Notes under the pieces: generated by a model
Databases searched by the model: none
Told to the model about the DNA's origin: nothing
The model's input: only the letters and a program-made list of their open reading frames with translations
Part shown: positions 42,977 through 52,594 of the stretch, one piece after another
Numbering within the stretch: position 1 is the stretch's first letter
Layout of the letters: each line of letters starts with the position of its first letter
Assembly: GCA_012520595.1 (NCBI GenBank)
Contig: JAAYNZ010000020.1
Coordinates: forward strand, 1 to 53,703
From: Candidatus Epulonipiscium sp.
GTDB lineage: Bacteria; Bacillota; Clostridia; Lachnospirales; JAAYNZ01
Direction of reading: 5' to 3'
Length of the DNA: 53,703 nucleotides
Program-made: the position numbers and the translations under genes

Positions 42977-44129
42977 ATATGGTGAAATTGCTATCAAAGG
43001 GAAAAACCGATATTTATTTGAAGATGCTTTACTACGAAACATTCGAAAAAGCATTCAAGATATTGGCTCTTTTAAATTGGTTAAGGAACAAGGTAGGATT
43101 ATCGTTGAACCTAGAGATGATAACTACGATGAAGAGGAAGTTAAAGAGCGATTAACAAGAGTATTTGGCATTGTAGGGATTTGCCCTGTTATTAAAGTAG
43201 ATAGCCTTGATTTTGAAGAAATTCAGAAAAATGTTTTGCTTTATATGCAAGAAACTTATCAAGATCAAAAGTTGACGTTTAAAGTAGAAGCCCGACGTTC
43301 CAATAAATCCTATCCCTTAAATTCACCAGAGATAGCAAGGGAAGTTGGAGCCTATCTACTGGAGCATATGCCTACTCTTTCTGTTGATGTACATCATCCC
43401 CAAGTACGAGTGTGGATTGAATTAAGGAATTCGGTTTATATTTATTCCAAAGTGATCCCAGGTTTAGGAGGAATGCCTGTAGGTACCAATGGAAAAGCAA
43501 TGCTACTACTATCAGGAGGAATAGACAGTCCTGTTGCTGGTTGGATGATTGCTAAAAGAGGGGTCAAGTTAGAAGGCGTTTATTTTCACAGTCATCCTTA
43601 TACGAGTGATCGAGCCAAAGAAAAAGTCATTGAATTGGGACGAAAATTAGCAGTTTACACAGGGGAATTTACACTTCATGTCGTTCCTTTTACAACTATC
43701 CAAATGGAAATTTATGAAAAATGTCCCCATGTACAACTTACTATTATTATGAGAAGAATCATGATGAGAATTGCAGAGGAAATAGCTAAAAAACAAAAGG
43801 CTTTTGGATTAATAACGGGAGAAAGTATTGGACAAGTAGCCAGTCAAACCATTCAAAGTTTAAGTGTGACCAATGCAGTTTGTACCTTACCTGTTTTTCG
43901 TCCACTAATTGGTTTTGATAAGCAAGAGATTATTACCATTGCAGAAAAAATTGATACCTATGAGACATCCATTCTCCCTTATGAAGATTGTTGTACTATT
44001 TTTGTTGCAAAACATCCTCAAACAAAGCCTAAATTGGAAAATATTGAGCAGTCAGAAAAACTTTTAGAACAAATGGATGTAATGATAAAAGAAGCTATTG
44101 AAAAAACAGAGGTTATTCGGGTTTCATAA
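42954..44129 (+). CDS. thiI: tRNA 4-thiouridine synthetase ThiI
   Basis: LIKYGEIAIKGKNRYLFE, THUMP domain, LLLSGGIDSPVAGWMIAKRG PP-loop; no rhodanese domain. Confidence 0.97.
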   Translation: MKKLFLIKYGEIAIKGKNRYLFEDALLRNIRKSIQDIGSFKLVKEQGRIIVEPRDDNYDEEEVKERLTRVFGIVGICPVIKVDSLDFEEIQKNVLLYMQETYQDQKLTFKVEARRSNKSYPLNSPEIAREVGAYLLEHMPTLSVDVHHPQVRVWIELRNSVYIYSKVIPGLGGMPVGTNGKAMLLLSGGIDSPVAGWMIAKRGVKLEGVYFHSHPYTSDRAKEKVIELGRKLAVYTGEFTLHVVPFTTIQMEIYEKCPHVQLTIIMRRIMMRIAEEIAKKQKAFGLITGESIGQVASQTIQSLSVTNAVCTLPVFRPLIGFDKQEIITIAEKIDTYETSILPYEDCCTIFVAKHPQTKPKLENIEQSEKLLEQMDVMIKEAIEKTEVIRVS

Positions 44130-44130
44130 A

Positions 44131-44162
44131 AATAAAATCCACTGTTTACAGTGGATTTTATT
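44131..44162. terminator. Bidirectional terminator between convergent thiI and the HPr-like gene
   Basis: AATAAAATCCACTGT tt ACAGTGGATTTTATT. Confidence 0.85.
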
Positions 44163-44182
44163 ACACGAAATGGTTAAAAAAC

Positions 44183-44416
44183 TTATTCAACAATAAAAGA
44201 TTGAATATCTGCAATTACTTGATCTGCTTCAGCATCATCATGAATATCTAATCGAATGGGTTTACTTAAGTCTAAGCTAAAAATTCCCATAATAGATTTT
44301 GCATCAATAACATATCTACCTGATACCAAATCAAAATCAGTATCATATTTACTAATGGTATTGACAAAGTTTTTAACTTTATCGATGGAACTTAAAGAAA
44401 TGTTTACAGATTTCAT
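44183..44416 (-). CDS. HPr-family (Crh-like) protein lacking the phosphorylatable His15
   Basis: SKYDTDFDLVSGRYVIDAKSIMGIFSLDLSKP aligns to the HPr Ser46 region; HARP His15 motif absent; SD AAGGGGG. Confidence 0.8.
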   Translation of the reverse strand: MKSVNISLSSIDKVKNFVNTISKYDTDFDLVSGRYVIDAKSIMGIFSLDLSKPIRLDIHDDAEADQVIADIQSFIVE

Positions 44417-44650
44417 GATATAACCCCCTTACGCATTAAATGATGTTCTTACATGTCTATAGTACCGTTTAGGGTAATTTTTGTCAATGAGTATTTTAGC
44501 CAAAAAAATCATGTGCAAATGTTAGATTATCCCTAAAGTAAAGAGAATTTTTTCTATTTATTGTTTTTTAATGTAATTTTTTATATAATCAATTTATAAA
44601 GCAAAGTTTACTTTCTTTATTCAAATACACCGATGGAGGAGGTATTAAAG

Positions 44651-45724
44651 GTGAAACGAAATTTATGCTTGATCTTATGTATTCTATTTTTTATTGTTGG
44701 TTGTAGTAAAAATAAGGTCAATTCGTCCACTCCTATGGTGCCAAGTACAGAATGTAGGACAGAAGTAAAAGGTTTAGTTTTAAAATATGTATTGATTGAT
44801 ACTGCTTATGAAATATACCAAGTAAATGCACAAAAAATAGATGTTTTTTCAGAACAGGAATATGCAAGTATAGGAAAAGATACACACGATCATTATTTAT
44901 GGTTGATAGATACTTATGAACAGTTTGATGAGGAGATGAAAATAGAATTACATGCTATTTTTGAGTCGATTCACCCTTGGGCATTGATGAATCAAACTAC
45001 ACCATTGAAAGATCATGCAAACGTAGAGGAAATCATTGGATGTTTACATGGATCTAACCAACTAAGATTAAATAAAAAGTTAAAAAAATCAATCTCTACA
45101 TTTTTTCCTTATTTTTATTATGGTTTTTTACAAGACTACCTAGAAATTAACCAAGAAACATTTGATCAATATGCAGAAGAAATTAATCAGCAATTAAATC
45201 AACATAATGCCAATATTATTGAGTTTATGGAAAAAATTTCAGGATTGAAATTTAAGACCAGATACAAACCTATTTTTTATTATACGCTACGACCTATTGG
45301 AGCCATGGGTTTTAACAATGGGAATAAAAAAATTTCTACACTTCAGAGGACGTGTAGAGATGATGCAATACTTTTTAGTACTCCCTTTCATGAATTTTCT
45401 CATGAGCTTTTTCAGCAATTTACAAAAAGTAAAGAATTTAAAAACATAGGAAAACAACTAAAACAAATTGAAACTTTTGAAGCAGATTGGATAAATGGAA
45501 TGCAAGACAGCTATAGTTGGCTCGCATGGTGTGAAGAAAATTTAGTAGAAGGATTTGCAAAATATTTACGATATAAATATTATGGGACTTCTTCCATAGA
45601 AGGAATTTATACTTATGATGAAGATTTTTTCAATTATTTAAAAGATCTAAACTTTGATGCCAGTGATCAATCCCTTAAAGAAGCTAGTATTTTATTTTAT
45701 ACAAAGATTATTGAAGAACAGTAA
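44651..45724 (+). CDS. Putative lipoprotein with gluzincin-like HExxH...E metalloprotease signature
   Basis: Lipobox FFIVGC-SK; FHEFSHELFQQF then EENLVEGFAKYLRYKYYG; SD GGAGGAGG before GTG 44651. Confidence 0.65.
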   Translation: MKRNLCLILCILFFIVGCSKNKVNSSTPMVPSTECRTEVKGLVLKYVLIDTAYEIYQVNAQKIDVFSEQEYASIGKDTHDHYLWLIDTYEQFDEEMKIELHAIFESIHPWALMNQTTPLKDHANVEEIIGCLHGSNQLRLNKKLKKSISTFFPYFYYGFLQDYLEINQETFDQYAEEINQQLNQHNANIIEFMEKISGLKFKTRYKPIFYYTLRPIGAMGFNNGNKKISTLQRTCRDDAILFSTPFHEFSHELFQQFTKSKEFKNIGKQLKQIETFEADWINGMQDSYSWLAWCEENLVEGFAKYLRYKYYGTSSIEGIYTYDEDFFNYLKDLNFDASDQSLKEASILFYTKIIEEQ

Positions 45725-45753
45725 AAGGATAAGAGATTAATTGAGGTGCTAGA

Positions 45754-47103
45754 ATGAAAATAGTAAATCATGAAAATTTAAATGGACTTCAAAATAAAAA
45801 AATCATAGCTGGATTTACTCTTGGATGTAAAGTAAACCAGTATGAAACCGAAGCCATTATGGAGCTTTTTAAAAATAGAGGATATGAAATTGGTTTTTTT
45901 GAAGACTATGCCGATATTTATCTTATCAATACATGCACTGTAACAAATGTAGGAGATAAAAAATCGAGGCAAATGATTCGTAGGGTCCACAAGAAAAATC
46001 CGAATGCTACCATTATTGTTGTGGGTTGTTATGCTCAAGTTGCTCCAAAAGAAGTAGCAATGATCGAAGGAGTTGATATGGTACTAGGAACCCACCAAAG
46101 AAATCAAATTGTTGATTTATACGAAGAATATACAAAACTACAAGAACCCATTATTCAGGTGGATAACATCATGAAAGTCAGAGAATTTGAAGAAATGAGC
46201 ATTTCAACTTTACAAGAAAAAACTCGAGCCTACCTAAAAATTCAAGAAGGTTGTGATCGTTTTTGCTCTTATTGTATTATTCCCTATACAAGAGGGCCTG
46301 TACGAAGTCGTTCTCCAGAAAATATCATAAAAGAAATTAAAACATTAGTAGCCAATGGATACAAAGAAATTGTATTAACAGGTATTCATGTAGGATCCTA
46401 TGGAAAAGATATTAAAAATATTGATTTAAATGAATTGCTTAAAAATATTCATTCTATTCAAGAGCTAGAACGTATTCGCTTTAGTTCTATTGAGCCAACA
46501 TTTGTTACGGATGCTTTTATTCAAACCATACAAAGATTGCCAAAAGTATGTCGCCATTTTCATTTATCTTTACAAAGTGGTTCGAACCGAACTTTAAAGA
46601 GAATGAATCGTAAATATACAAAAGAAATGTATCAAGAAAAAGCAGAAATACTACGTAAAGCTTTCATAGATGTGGCATTGACAACAGATGTAATTGTTGG
46701 ATTCCCTGGAGAAACCAGGGAAGACTTTGAGGAAAGTTATAAGTTTGTAGAACAGATCCAATTTAGCAAAATCCATGTTTTTCCTTATTCCCCCAAAAAA
46801 GGAACACCAGCTGCTCAATACCCAGATCAACTTTCCAATAAAATCAAAGAAGAGCGAAGTAAACAAATGATTCAGTTAGGAGAAAAATTAGAAAGCCAGT
46901 TTTTAAAGAAACATTTAAATACCATTCAAAAAGTTCTTTTTGAAACGAGAGTTAGTGAAGGCAATCAATATGAAGGTCATACTTCCAACTATATGAAGGT
47001 CCAAGCTTACTCATCTCGATCCTTAGAAAATGAAACCCAGCTGGTTAGAATCATTGATCATCGAAAAGATCATCTTATTGGTGAAATACTTGACAATCAA
47101 TAA
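45754..47103 (+). CDS. mtaB: tRNA t6A37 methylthiotransferase MtaB
   Basis: GCKVNQYETEAI, INTCTVTN, CDRFCSYCIIPYTRGPVRSRS (CxxxCxxC); TRAM-like C-terminus. Confidence 0.95.
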   Translation: MKIVNHENLNGLQNKKIIAGFTLGCKVNQYETEAIMELFKNRGYEIGFFEDYADIYLINTCTVTNVGDKKSRQMIRRVHKKNPNATIIVVGCYAQVAPKEVAMIEGVDMVLGTHQRNQIVDLYEEYTKLQEPIIQVDNIMKVREFEEMSISTLQEKTRAYLKIQEGCDRFCSYCIIPYTRGPVRSRSPENIIKEIKTLVANGYKEIVLTGIHVGSYGKDIKNIDLNELLKNIHSIQELERIRFSSIEPTFVTDAFIQTIQRLPKVCRHFHLSLQSGSNRTLKRMNRKYTKEMYQEKAEILRKAFIDVALTTDVIVGFPGETREDFEESYKFVEQIQFSKIHVFPYSPKKGTPAAQYPDQLSNKIKEERSKQMIQLGEKLESQFLKKHLNTIQKVLFETRVSEGNQYEGHTSNYMKVQAYSSRSLENETQLVRIIDHRKDHLIGEILDNQ

Positions 47104-47182
47104 AACTGTTTCATTTGCATAAACAAAAAATCTATATTATGATTATAAATAGAAATGATTTTGTAGTAGGAGAGTGAAAATC

Positions 47183-47452
47183 ATGAATTCTTTTAACAAA
47201 ACGGTTCATTTTAATGTTAAAAAAGAAGAAATGAATGAAGCACAGAATATTTTATTAAGTGTATATGAAGCTTTGGTAGAAAAAGGATATAACCCTATTA
47301 ATCAAATTGTTGGCTATATTTTGTCTGGAGATCCGACATATATTACTAGCTATAACAATGCTCGAAGTAAAATTAGGAAATTAGAAAGAGATGAATTGTT
47401 AGAAGAATTGGTTAAAAGTTATTTAAAAGATCATCACCAAGATAATAAATAA
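47183..47452 (+). CDS. ireB: IreB family regulatory phosphoprotein (UPF0297)
   Basis: [52 protein letters not shown]. Confidence 0.96.
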   Translation: MNSFNKTVHFNVKKEEMNEAQNILLSVYEALVEKGYNPINQIVGYILSGDPTYITSYNNARSKIRKLERDELLEELVKSYLKDHHQDNK

Positions 47453-47549
47453 ATAATAAAAACTGGATCATATTATTTTAAAAGATTGTACTGAATGAAT
47501 GACATGTATATAATAGAAAAGATTGTATAAACTAGAAAGGGGGAAAAGA

Positions 47550-47972
47550 TTGAGAATATTAGGTTTAGATTTTGGAGAAAAAACCTTAGGTGTTGCCATT
47601 AGTGATCCTTTTGGTTGGACAGCACAAGGAGTGGAAACCATCCATCGTAAAGGAGAAGAGGAGATAGAGGGAACGCTAAAGCGTTTACAAGAAATTATAA
47701 ATGACTATCAAGTAGAAGAAATAGTACTAGGTTTGCCAAAAAATATGAACAACACGTTGGGGCCTAGGGCTGAGAAAACTCTTTTATTTAAAGAACAATT
47801 ACAAAATAAATTTTCTTTACCTGTTCATGTTTGGGATGAAAGATTAAGTACAGTAGCAGCTAATCGAAGTCTTTTAGAAGCAGATATTAGTAGAAAAAAA
47901 AGAAAAAAAGTCATTGATAAAATGGCCGCTACTTATATTTTGCAAGGTTATTTGGATCACTTATCTAATTAA
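47550..47972 (+). CDS. ruvX: Holliday junction resolvase-like YqgF/RuvX
   Basis: [50 protein letters not shown] start. Confidence 0.95.
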   Translation: MRILGLDFGEKTLGVAISDPFGWTAQGVETIHRKGEEEIEGTLKRLQEIINDYQVEEIVLGLPKNMNNTLGPRAEKTLLFKEQLQNKFSLPVHVWDERLSTVAANRSLLEADISRKKRKKVIDKMAATYILQGYLDHLSN

Positions 47973-48040
47973 GTAAAAGACATAGAATTAATAAAATATC
48001 TTGATTGAACTCACTAAATAAACTAAAAGAGGTGTATAAA

Positions 48041-48325
48041 ATGGAACATGAAGAATTTGAAAGTATTTATTTCACAATGGAAGATACAGAAGAAGAAATA
48101 GAATTTATTATTTTAGATCATGTAACTTGGAATAAAGAAAATTATATTTTAGTCATTGAAGCAGATAAATTAGATGATGAAGAAGCCGATGCTATGATTT
48201 TAAAGGAAAAAGAAAGCGATACTGAAGATGTTGTTTATGAAATTATTGAAGATGAAAATGAAATGTACCAAGTAGCTGAAAAATTTAGAGAATTGGCAGA
48301 AGAATATGATCTTGACGTAGAATAA
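48041..48325 (+). CDS. DUF1292 family protein
   Basis: Short acidic protein between ruvX and fur; ...EDVVYEIIEDENEMYQVAEKFREL. Confidence 0.88.
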   Translation: MEHEEFESIYFTMEDTEEEIEFIILDHVTWNKENYILVIEADKLDDEEADAMILKEKESDTEDVVYEIIEDENEMYQVAEKFRELAEEYDLDVE

Positions 48326-48470
48326 AATGCATTTATTAAAATGATTCTTACTATCAATTGACAAAAACCTAAGAAGCCTATATAATATCCTTAGAAAAGT
48401 AAGTTGTTAGATTTACAAATGATAAAGTAATTGATTTTATCAAAGGAATTCTAACGGATTGGGGGCTTCT

Positions 48471-48923
48471 ATGAATATTAATAACACATTTAAAGACATG
48501 CTAAAAGAAAAAGGATACAAACTTACTACACAGCGTCGGGCAGTCTTAGATGTACTTCAAAATCATATAGGAGATCATTTAACAACAGAAGAAATTTATC
48601 AATATGTTAAGCTCCAATGTCCAGAAATTGGGCTTGCCACAGTTTATCGAACAGTACAATTATTAGAAGAGTTAAAGATTATTGATCGGCTTACTTTTGA
48701 TGATGGTTGTAATCGATATGAATTAGGAACTTTTGGAGAAGATCATCATCATCATCATTTGATTTGCGATTTTTGCGGACAAATTTTTGAAGTGGAAGAA
48801 GATTTAATGGATGCAATAGAGATACAGGTGGAAAAAAAGTATAAGTTTCAAGTTACAAATCATAAAGTGAAATTTTACGGAATTTGTCATCAGTGTCATG
48901 CGAAAAAACATCCTACTTCTTAG
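48471..48923 (+). CDS. Fur family transcriptional regulator (subtype not resolved)
   Basis: TTQRRAVLDVLQ, GLATVYRTVQLLEEL, DHHHHHLICDFCG and CHQCH metal sites. Confidence 0.94.
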   Translation: MNINNTFKDMLKEKGYKLTTQRRAVLDVLQNHIGDHLTTEEIYQYVKLQCPEIGLATVYRTVQLLEELKIIDRLTFDDGCNRYELGTFGEDHHHHHLICDFCGQIFEVEEDLMDAIEIQVEKKYKFQVTNHKVKFYGICHQCHAKKHPTS

Positions 48924-48934
48924 GATGTTTTTTT
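48903..48934 (+). terminator. Intrinsic terminator overlapping the fur 3' end
   Basis: AAAAAACATCCT acttctt AGGATGTTTTTTT. Confidence 0.85.
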
Positions 48935-48997
48935 ATGTCCAATTAAAGATTGACTTCATATTGAAATAGCATCATTTAAATGGTATAATCTTACATA

Positions 48998-49357
48998 TTA
49001 CCATTGAGGTCTTGTTCGAGATTTAAAGTGATAGTCCCTTCCACTGTTGTTATCCCAATATCCTAATCCATTATGGAAGGCCATATGAAGGACTTGATTT
49101 TCAACAAGAGGAAGTGTAATTTCCATGTCTTGATCTTGAGAAGAAATTAAGGGAATATCTTGAATATCATTCCATACATTACTATCATTTCCATATCCGA
49201 TTCGAGCATAAATTTCAGATTCGCCAGACTGTGTGAGAAGTCCCTTATATTTCACAGTTAACTGATTACCAATAGGAGTATTGCAAGGAGAAAATGCAAC
49301 CCCGTTTTGAATATAACCCTTTTTGTTTTCTTGAAAGAGAGAAGATAGAGAATCCAT
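48998..49357 (-). CDS. Stand-alone starch-type carbohydrate-binding module (CBM25/CBM53-like)
   Basis: Aromatic beta-sandwich pattern: LTVKYKGLLTQSGESEIYARIGYGNDSNVWNDIQDIP...MAFHNGLGYWDNNSGRDYHF. Confidence 0.7.
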   Translation of the reverse strand: MDSLSSLFQENKKGYIQNGVAFSPCNTPIGNQLTVKYKGLLTQSGESEIYARIGYGNDSNVWNDIQDIPLISSQDQDMEITLPLVENQVLHMAFHNGLGYWDNNSGRDYHFKSRTRPQW

Positions 49358-49532
49358 TTGCCAATCTCCTTTCCAATATTTTAAAAAAATTTGGATAAAA
49401 TAAAGATATATTTATTATTAGAGAAATAATTATAAATATACATGGTATCCTTTTCTGCAAAAGGATATAGAAATCCATAACGGAATGAAAGTAACTTCAC
49501 TTAAATAAAATAAAAACTAGAAAAAACTTTTC

Positions 49533-49566
49533 AATGTCTGTAGAGGAAAAAACAGACATTTTTAAA
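49533..49566 (+). terminator. Terminator-like hairpin in the rnj upstream region
   Basis: AATGTCTGT agaggaaaaa ACAGACATT TTT. Confidence 0.6.
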
Positions 49567-49640
49567 AGTATAGAGGATGGTTTATGTTAAATAATCAAAA
49601 GGAAAGAAAGATAAGAAAGAAAAATAACGGAGGTGTCATT

Positions 49641-51302
49641 TTGGCAGCAAAGAAAGGAAAACTGAAAATCATTCCACTAGGAGGCTTGGATCAGATTGGC
49701 AAAAATATTACAGCCTTTGAATACAACAATGATATTGTTGTTGTTGATTGTGGAATAGCCTTCCCAGAGGATGACATGTTAGGAGTGGATTTAGTCATTC
49801 CTGATGTTACGTATCTTAAGCGAAACCAAGATCGAGTAAAGGGAATTGTTTTGACACATGGACATGAAGACCATATTGGAGCTTTGCCTTATGTTCTTCG
49901 AGAATTAAATGTACCCATTTATGGTACTCGCTTGACGATCGGATTAGTTGAAAATAAGTTAAAAGAACATAATATGCTTAATACTGTATCTAGAAATTGT
50001 ATTGTACCCGGTCAAATGATCCAATTAGGTGTTTTTAAAGTAGAATTTATTCGAACTAACCACAGTATTGCAGATGCTGTTGCTTTAGCTATCCATACTC
50101 CTGTAGGAGTTGTAATTCATTCTGGAGACTTTAAAATTGATTATACACCGATTTACGGAGACATGATCGATTTGCAAAGATTTGCTGAATTAGGCAAAAA
50201 AGGAGTATTAGCTTTTCTTTGTGATAGCACCAATGCAGAAAGAAAAGGATATACTATGTCAGAAAGAACAGTAGGAAAAGTATTTGAAGATGTTTTTTCT
50301 CAATCGATAAATCAACGTATTATGGTAGCAACTTTTGCTTCGAATGTAGATCGATTGCAACAAATTTTTGATGCCGCTTATAAATACAAAAGAAAAGTAG
50401 CTGTAGTTGGTAGAAGTATGGTAAATGTAGTAAAAACAGCTACTGAATTAGGGTATCTTATGATTCCTAATCGTACTTTAATTGAATTAGCAGAAATTAA
50501 TCGCTATTCGGATGATCAGTTGGTGATTATTACAACTGGAAGCCAGGGGGAGCCTATGGCTGCATTATCTAGGATGGCTTCTTCAGAGCATCGGCAAGTA
50601 GATATTAGACCAGGAGATAAGATTATTTTGAGCTCCACTCCCATACCTGGGAATGAAAAAACAGTATCTCGAGTGATTAATGAACTGTTTAGAAAAGGGG
50701 CTGAAGTTATTTTTGAAGATACTCATGTATCTGGACATGCTTGTCAAGAAGAATTAAAAATCCTTCATAGTTTAATTAAACCTAAGTTTTTTATTCCTGT
50801 TCATGGAGAATATCGGCATTTAAAGAAACACGCTGAATTGGCTCAGCAACTGGGCATGGATTCAAAAAATATTTTTCTCTTATCTGTGGGAAATATTTTA
50901 GAACTTAGTAAGGATGAAGGAAAAGTTACAGGCAATGTACCAGCTGGTCAAGTATTAGTTGATGGTTTAGGAGTAGGCGATGTAGGCAATATTGTTCTTC
51001 GTGATCGTAAACATTTATCACAAGATGGTTTATTGGTTGTTGTTGTTACTCTTCAAAGACAGTCAAATATTGTATTATCTGGGCCTGATATTATTTCACG
51101 AGGTTTTGTATATGTACGTGAAGCTGAAAATTTAATGGAAAATGCAAAAAAAGTTGTACAAGAAGCTTTAGAAAAATGTCAAGACAGTAATATTACAGAG
51201 TGGGCTTCTATTAAGAATATTATCAAAGAAGCATTACGAGAGTTTTTATGGCAAAAAACAAAAAGAAGTCCTATGATTTTACCTATTATTATGGAAGTAT
51301 AA
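49641..51302 (+). CDS. rnj: Ribonuclease J (TTG start; track ORF begins at 49584)
   Basis: IIPLGGLDQIGKNITAFEY, LTHGHEDHIGALPYVL, FIRTNHSIADAVALAIHTPVG, beta-CASP motifs; SD GGAGGTG. Confidence 0.96.
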   Translation: MAAKKGKLKIIPLGGLDQIGKNITAFEYNNDIVVVDCGIAFPEDDMLGVDLVIPDVTYLKRNQDRVKGIVLTHGHEDHIGALPYVLRELNVPIYGTRLTIGLVENKLKEHNMLNTVSRNCIVPGQMIQLGVFKVEFIRTNHSIADAVALAIHTPVGVVIHSGDFKIDYTPIYGDMIDLQRFAELGKKGVLAFLCDSTNAERKGYTMSERTVGKVFEDVFSQSINQRIMVATFASNVDRLQQIFDAAYKYKRKVAVVGRSMVNVVKTATELGYLMIPNRTLIELAEINRYSDDQLVIITTGSQGEPMAALSRMASSEHRQVDIRPGDKIILSSTPIPGNEKTVSRVINELFRKGAEVIFEDTHVSGHACQEELKILHSLIKPKFFIPVHGEYRHLKKHAELAQQLGMDSKNIFLLSVGNILELSKDEGKVTGNVPAGQVLVDGLGVGDVGNIVLRDRKHLSQDGLLVVVVTLQRQSNIVLSGPDIISRGFVYVREAENLMENAKKVVQEALEKCQDSNITEWASIKNIIKEALREFLWQKTKRSPMILPIIMEV

Positions 51303-51309
51303 AGGAATT

Positions 51310-51346
51310 AAAATACACACGCCAAAGTTGGTGTGTGTATTTTTTG
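51310..51346 (+). terminator. Intrinsic terminator after rnj
   Basis: AAAATACACAC ... GTGTGTATTTTTT. Confidence 0.8.
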
Positions 51347-51447
51347 TGAACCTGCAATAAAACAATTGAAGTATGGCATAAAAATGGGTATAATACCAAT
51401 AGGACCGTGGATACATCTTCATAGAAAGGAAGAAGGGATCTAAAGCA

Positions 51448-52518
51448 ATGAATAAAAAACAAATCTCATTCCTTAGTAAAGGAGTAATAAAATTAGGATT
51501 TTGGTTCGCAAGCTTAGTTTTAATATATGTTATTGGAAAAAAAGCCTTTTTATATACGTATAACATCACCAGGCAACCAGCTGCAGAAAATCGAATTGCT
51601 AAAGAAGTAGAGGTTCAGATTCCTAAGGGATCAACCACCAAAGAGATTGCTGATCTTTTACAAGAAAAAGGATTAATTACAAATAGTTTATGGTTCCGAA
51701 TAGAGAGCCGCATGAACAATTATGATAGTCATTTCAGATACGGAACTTTTACTCTTAACACCACCATGGATCAAGAAGAAATCATGAAAATCTTACAAAC
51801 AGGTGGAGAACAAGAAAAGGGGATTAAACTTACGATTCCAGAGGGATTTACAACCCAAGATATAGCCAAAAGAGTAGAAAGTTTAGGATTAGCAAAAGCA
51901 AGTGATTTTTTAGAATCCATTACGGATGCAGAGGAATATGGATATGATTTTATTTATCAAATTCCTAAACGTAATCATCGTTTAGAAGGATATCTCTTTC
52001 CTGCTACTTACGAAATTCGAGAAGGAGCTACTCCAAAAGAAATTGTTAGTAAAATGTTAAAGAAATTTGAACAAGTGTATACTTCTGAATATCAACAAAG
52101 GGCTGAAGAATTAGGGTATACTATGGATCAGATTATTACGATTGCTTCTATCATTGAAAAAGAAGCACGACTAGATGAAGAAAGAGCGAAAATGGCAGGT
52201 GTTATTTATAATCGGTTAAATCAAAATATGAAATTGCAAATGTGTTCTACTGTAATGTTTGTTCTTGGAAAACCAAAGGCACGGTTGTTATATAAAGACT
52301 TAGAGATTGAATCACCTTACAATACCTATCTATATGAAGATTTGCCGCCCGGTCCCATTGCCAATCCAGGAGAAGCATCGATTCGAGCAGCTTTATATCC
52401 AGAAGAGCACGACTATTTATATTTTGTAGTTGAAAATGAAGAAACGGGACAGCATCATTTTTCAAAAACAGGGGAAGAACACGAACGTGCCAAACAGAAG
52501 TATAATCAAAAATTTTAA
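51448..52518 (+). CDS. mltG: Endolytic transglycosylase MltG
   Basis: RLEGYLFPATYEI, IIEKEA, VIYNRL, SPYNTYLYEDLPPGPIANPGEASIRAAL. Confidence 0.96.
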   Translation: MNKKQISFLSKGVIKLGFWFASLVLIYVIGKKAFLYTYNITRQPAAENRIAKEVEVQIPKGSTTKEIADLLQEKGLITNSLWFRIESRMNNYDSHFRYGTFTLNTTMDQEEIMKILQTGGEQEKGIKLTIPEGFTTQDIAKRVESLGLAKASDFLESITDAEEYGYDFIYQIPKRNHRLEGYLFPATYEIREGATPKEIVSKMLKKFEQVYTSEYQQRAEELGYTMDQIITIASIIEKEARLDEERAKMAGVIYNRLNQNMKLQMCSTVMFVLGKPKARLLYKDLEIESPYNTYLYEDLPPGPIANPGEASIRAALYPEEHDYLYFVVENEETGQHHFSKTGEEHERAKQKYNQKF

Positions 52519-52546
52519 AGACTAAAGAGAGATCTTTAGTCTTTTG
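52517..52546 (+). terminator. Intrinsic terminator after mltG
   Basis: AAAGACTAAAGA gaga TCTTTAGTCTTT T. Confidence 0.8.
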
Positions 52547-52594
52547 ATTGTTTTTTCCATTAATGTAGTATTGAATTATTAAGGAGTCGATAAA

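Noticed and set aside
48740-48760. CATCATCATCATCAT tandem repeat in the fur-like gene
   Set aside because: Encodes the conserved metal-binding His-rich stretch of Fur proteins; not evidence of a tag or microsatellite.
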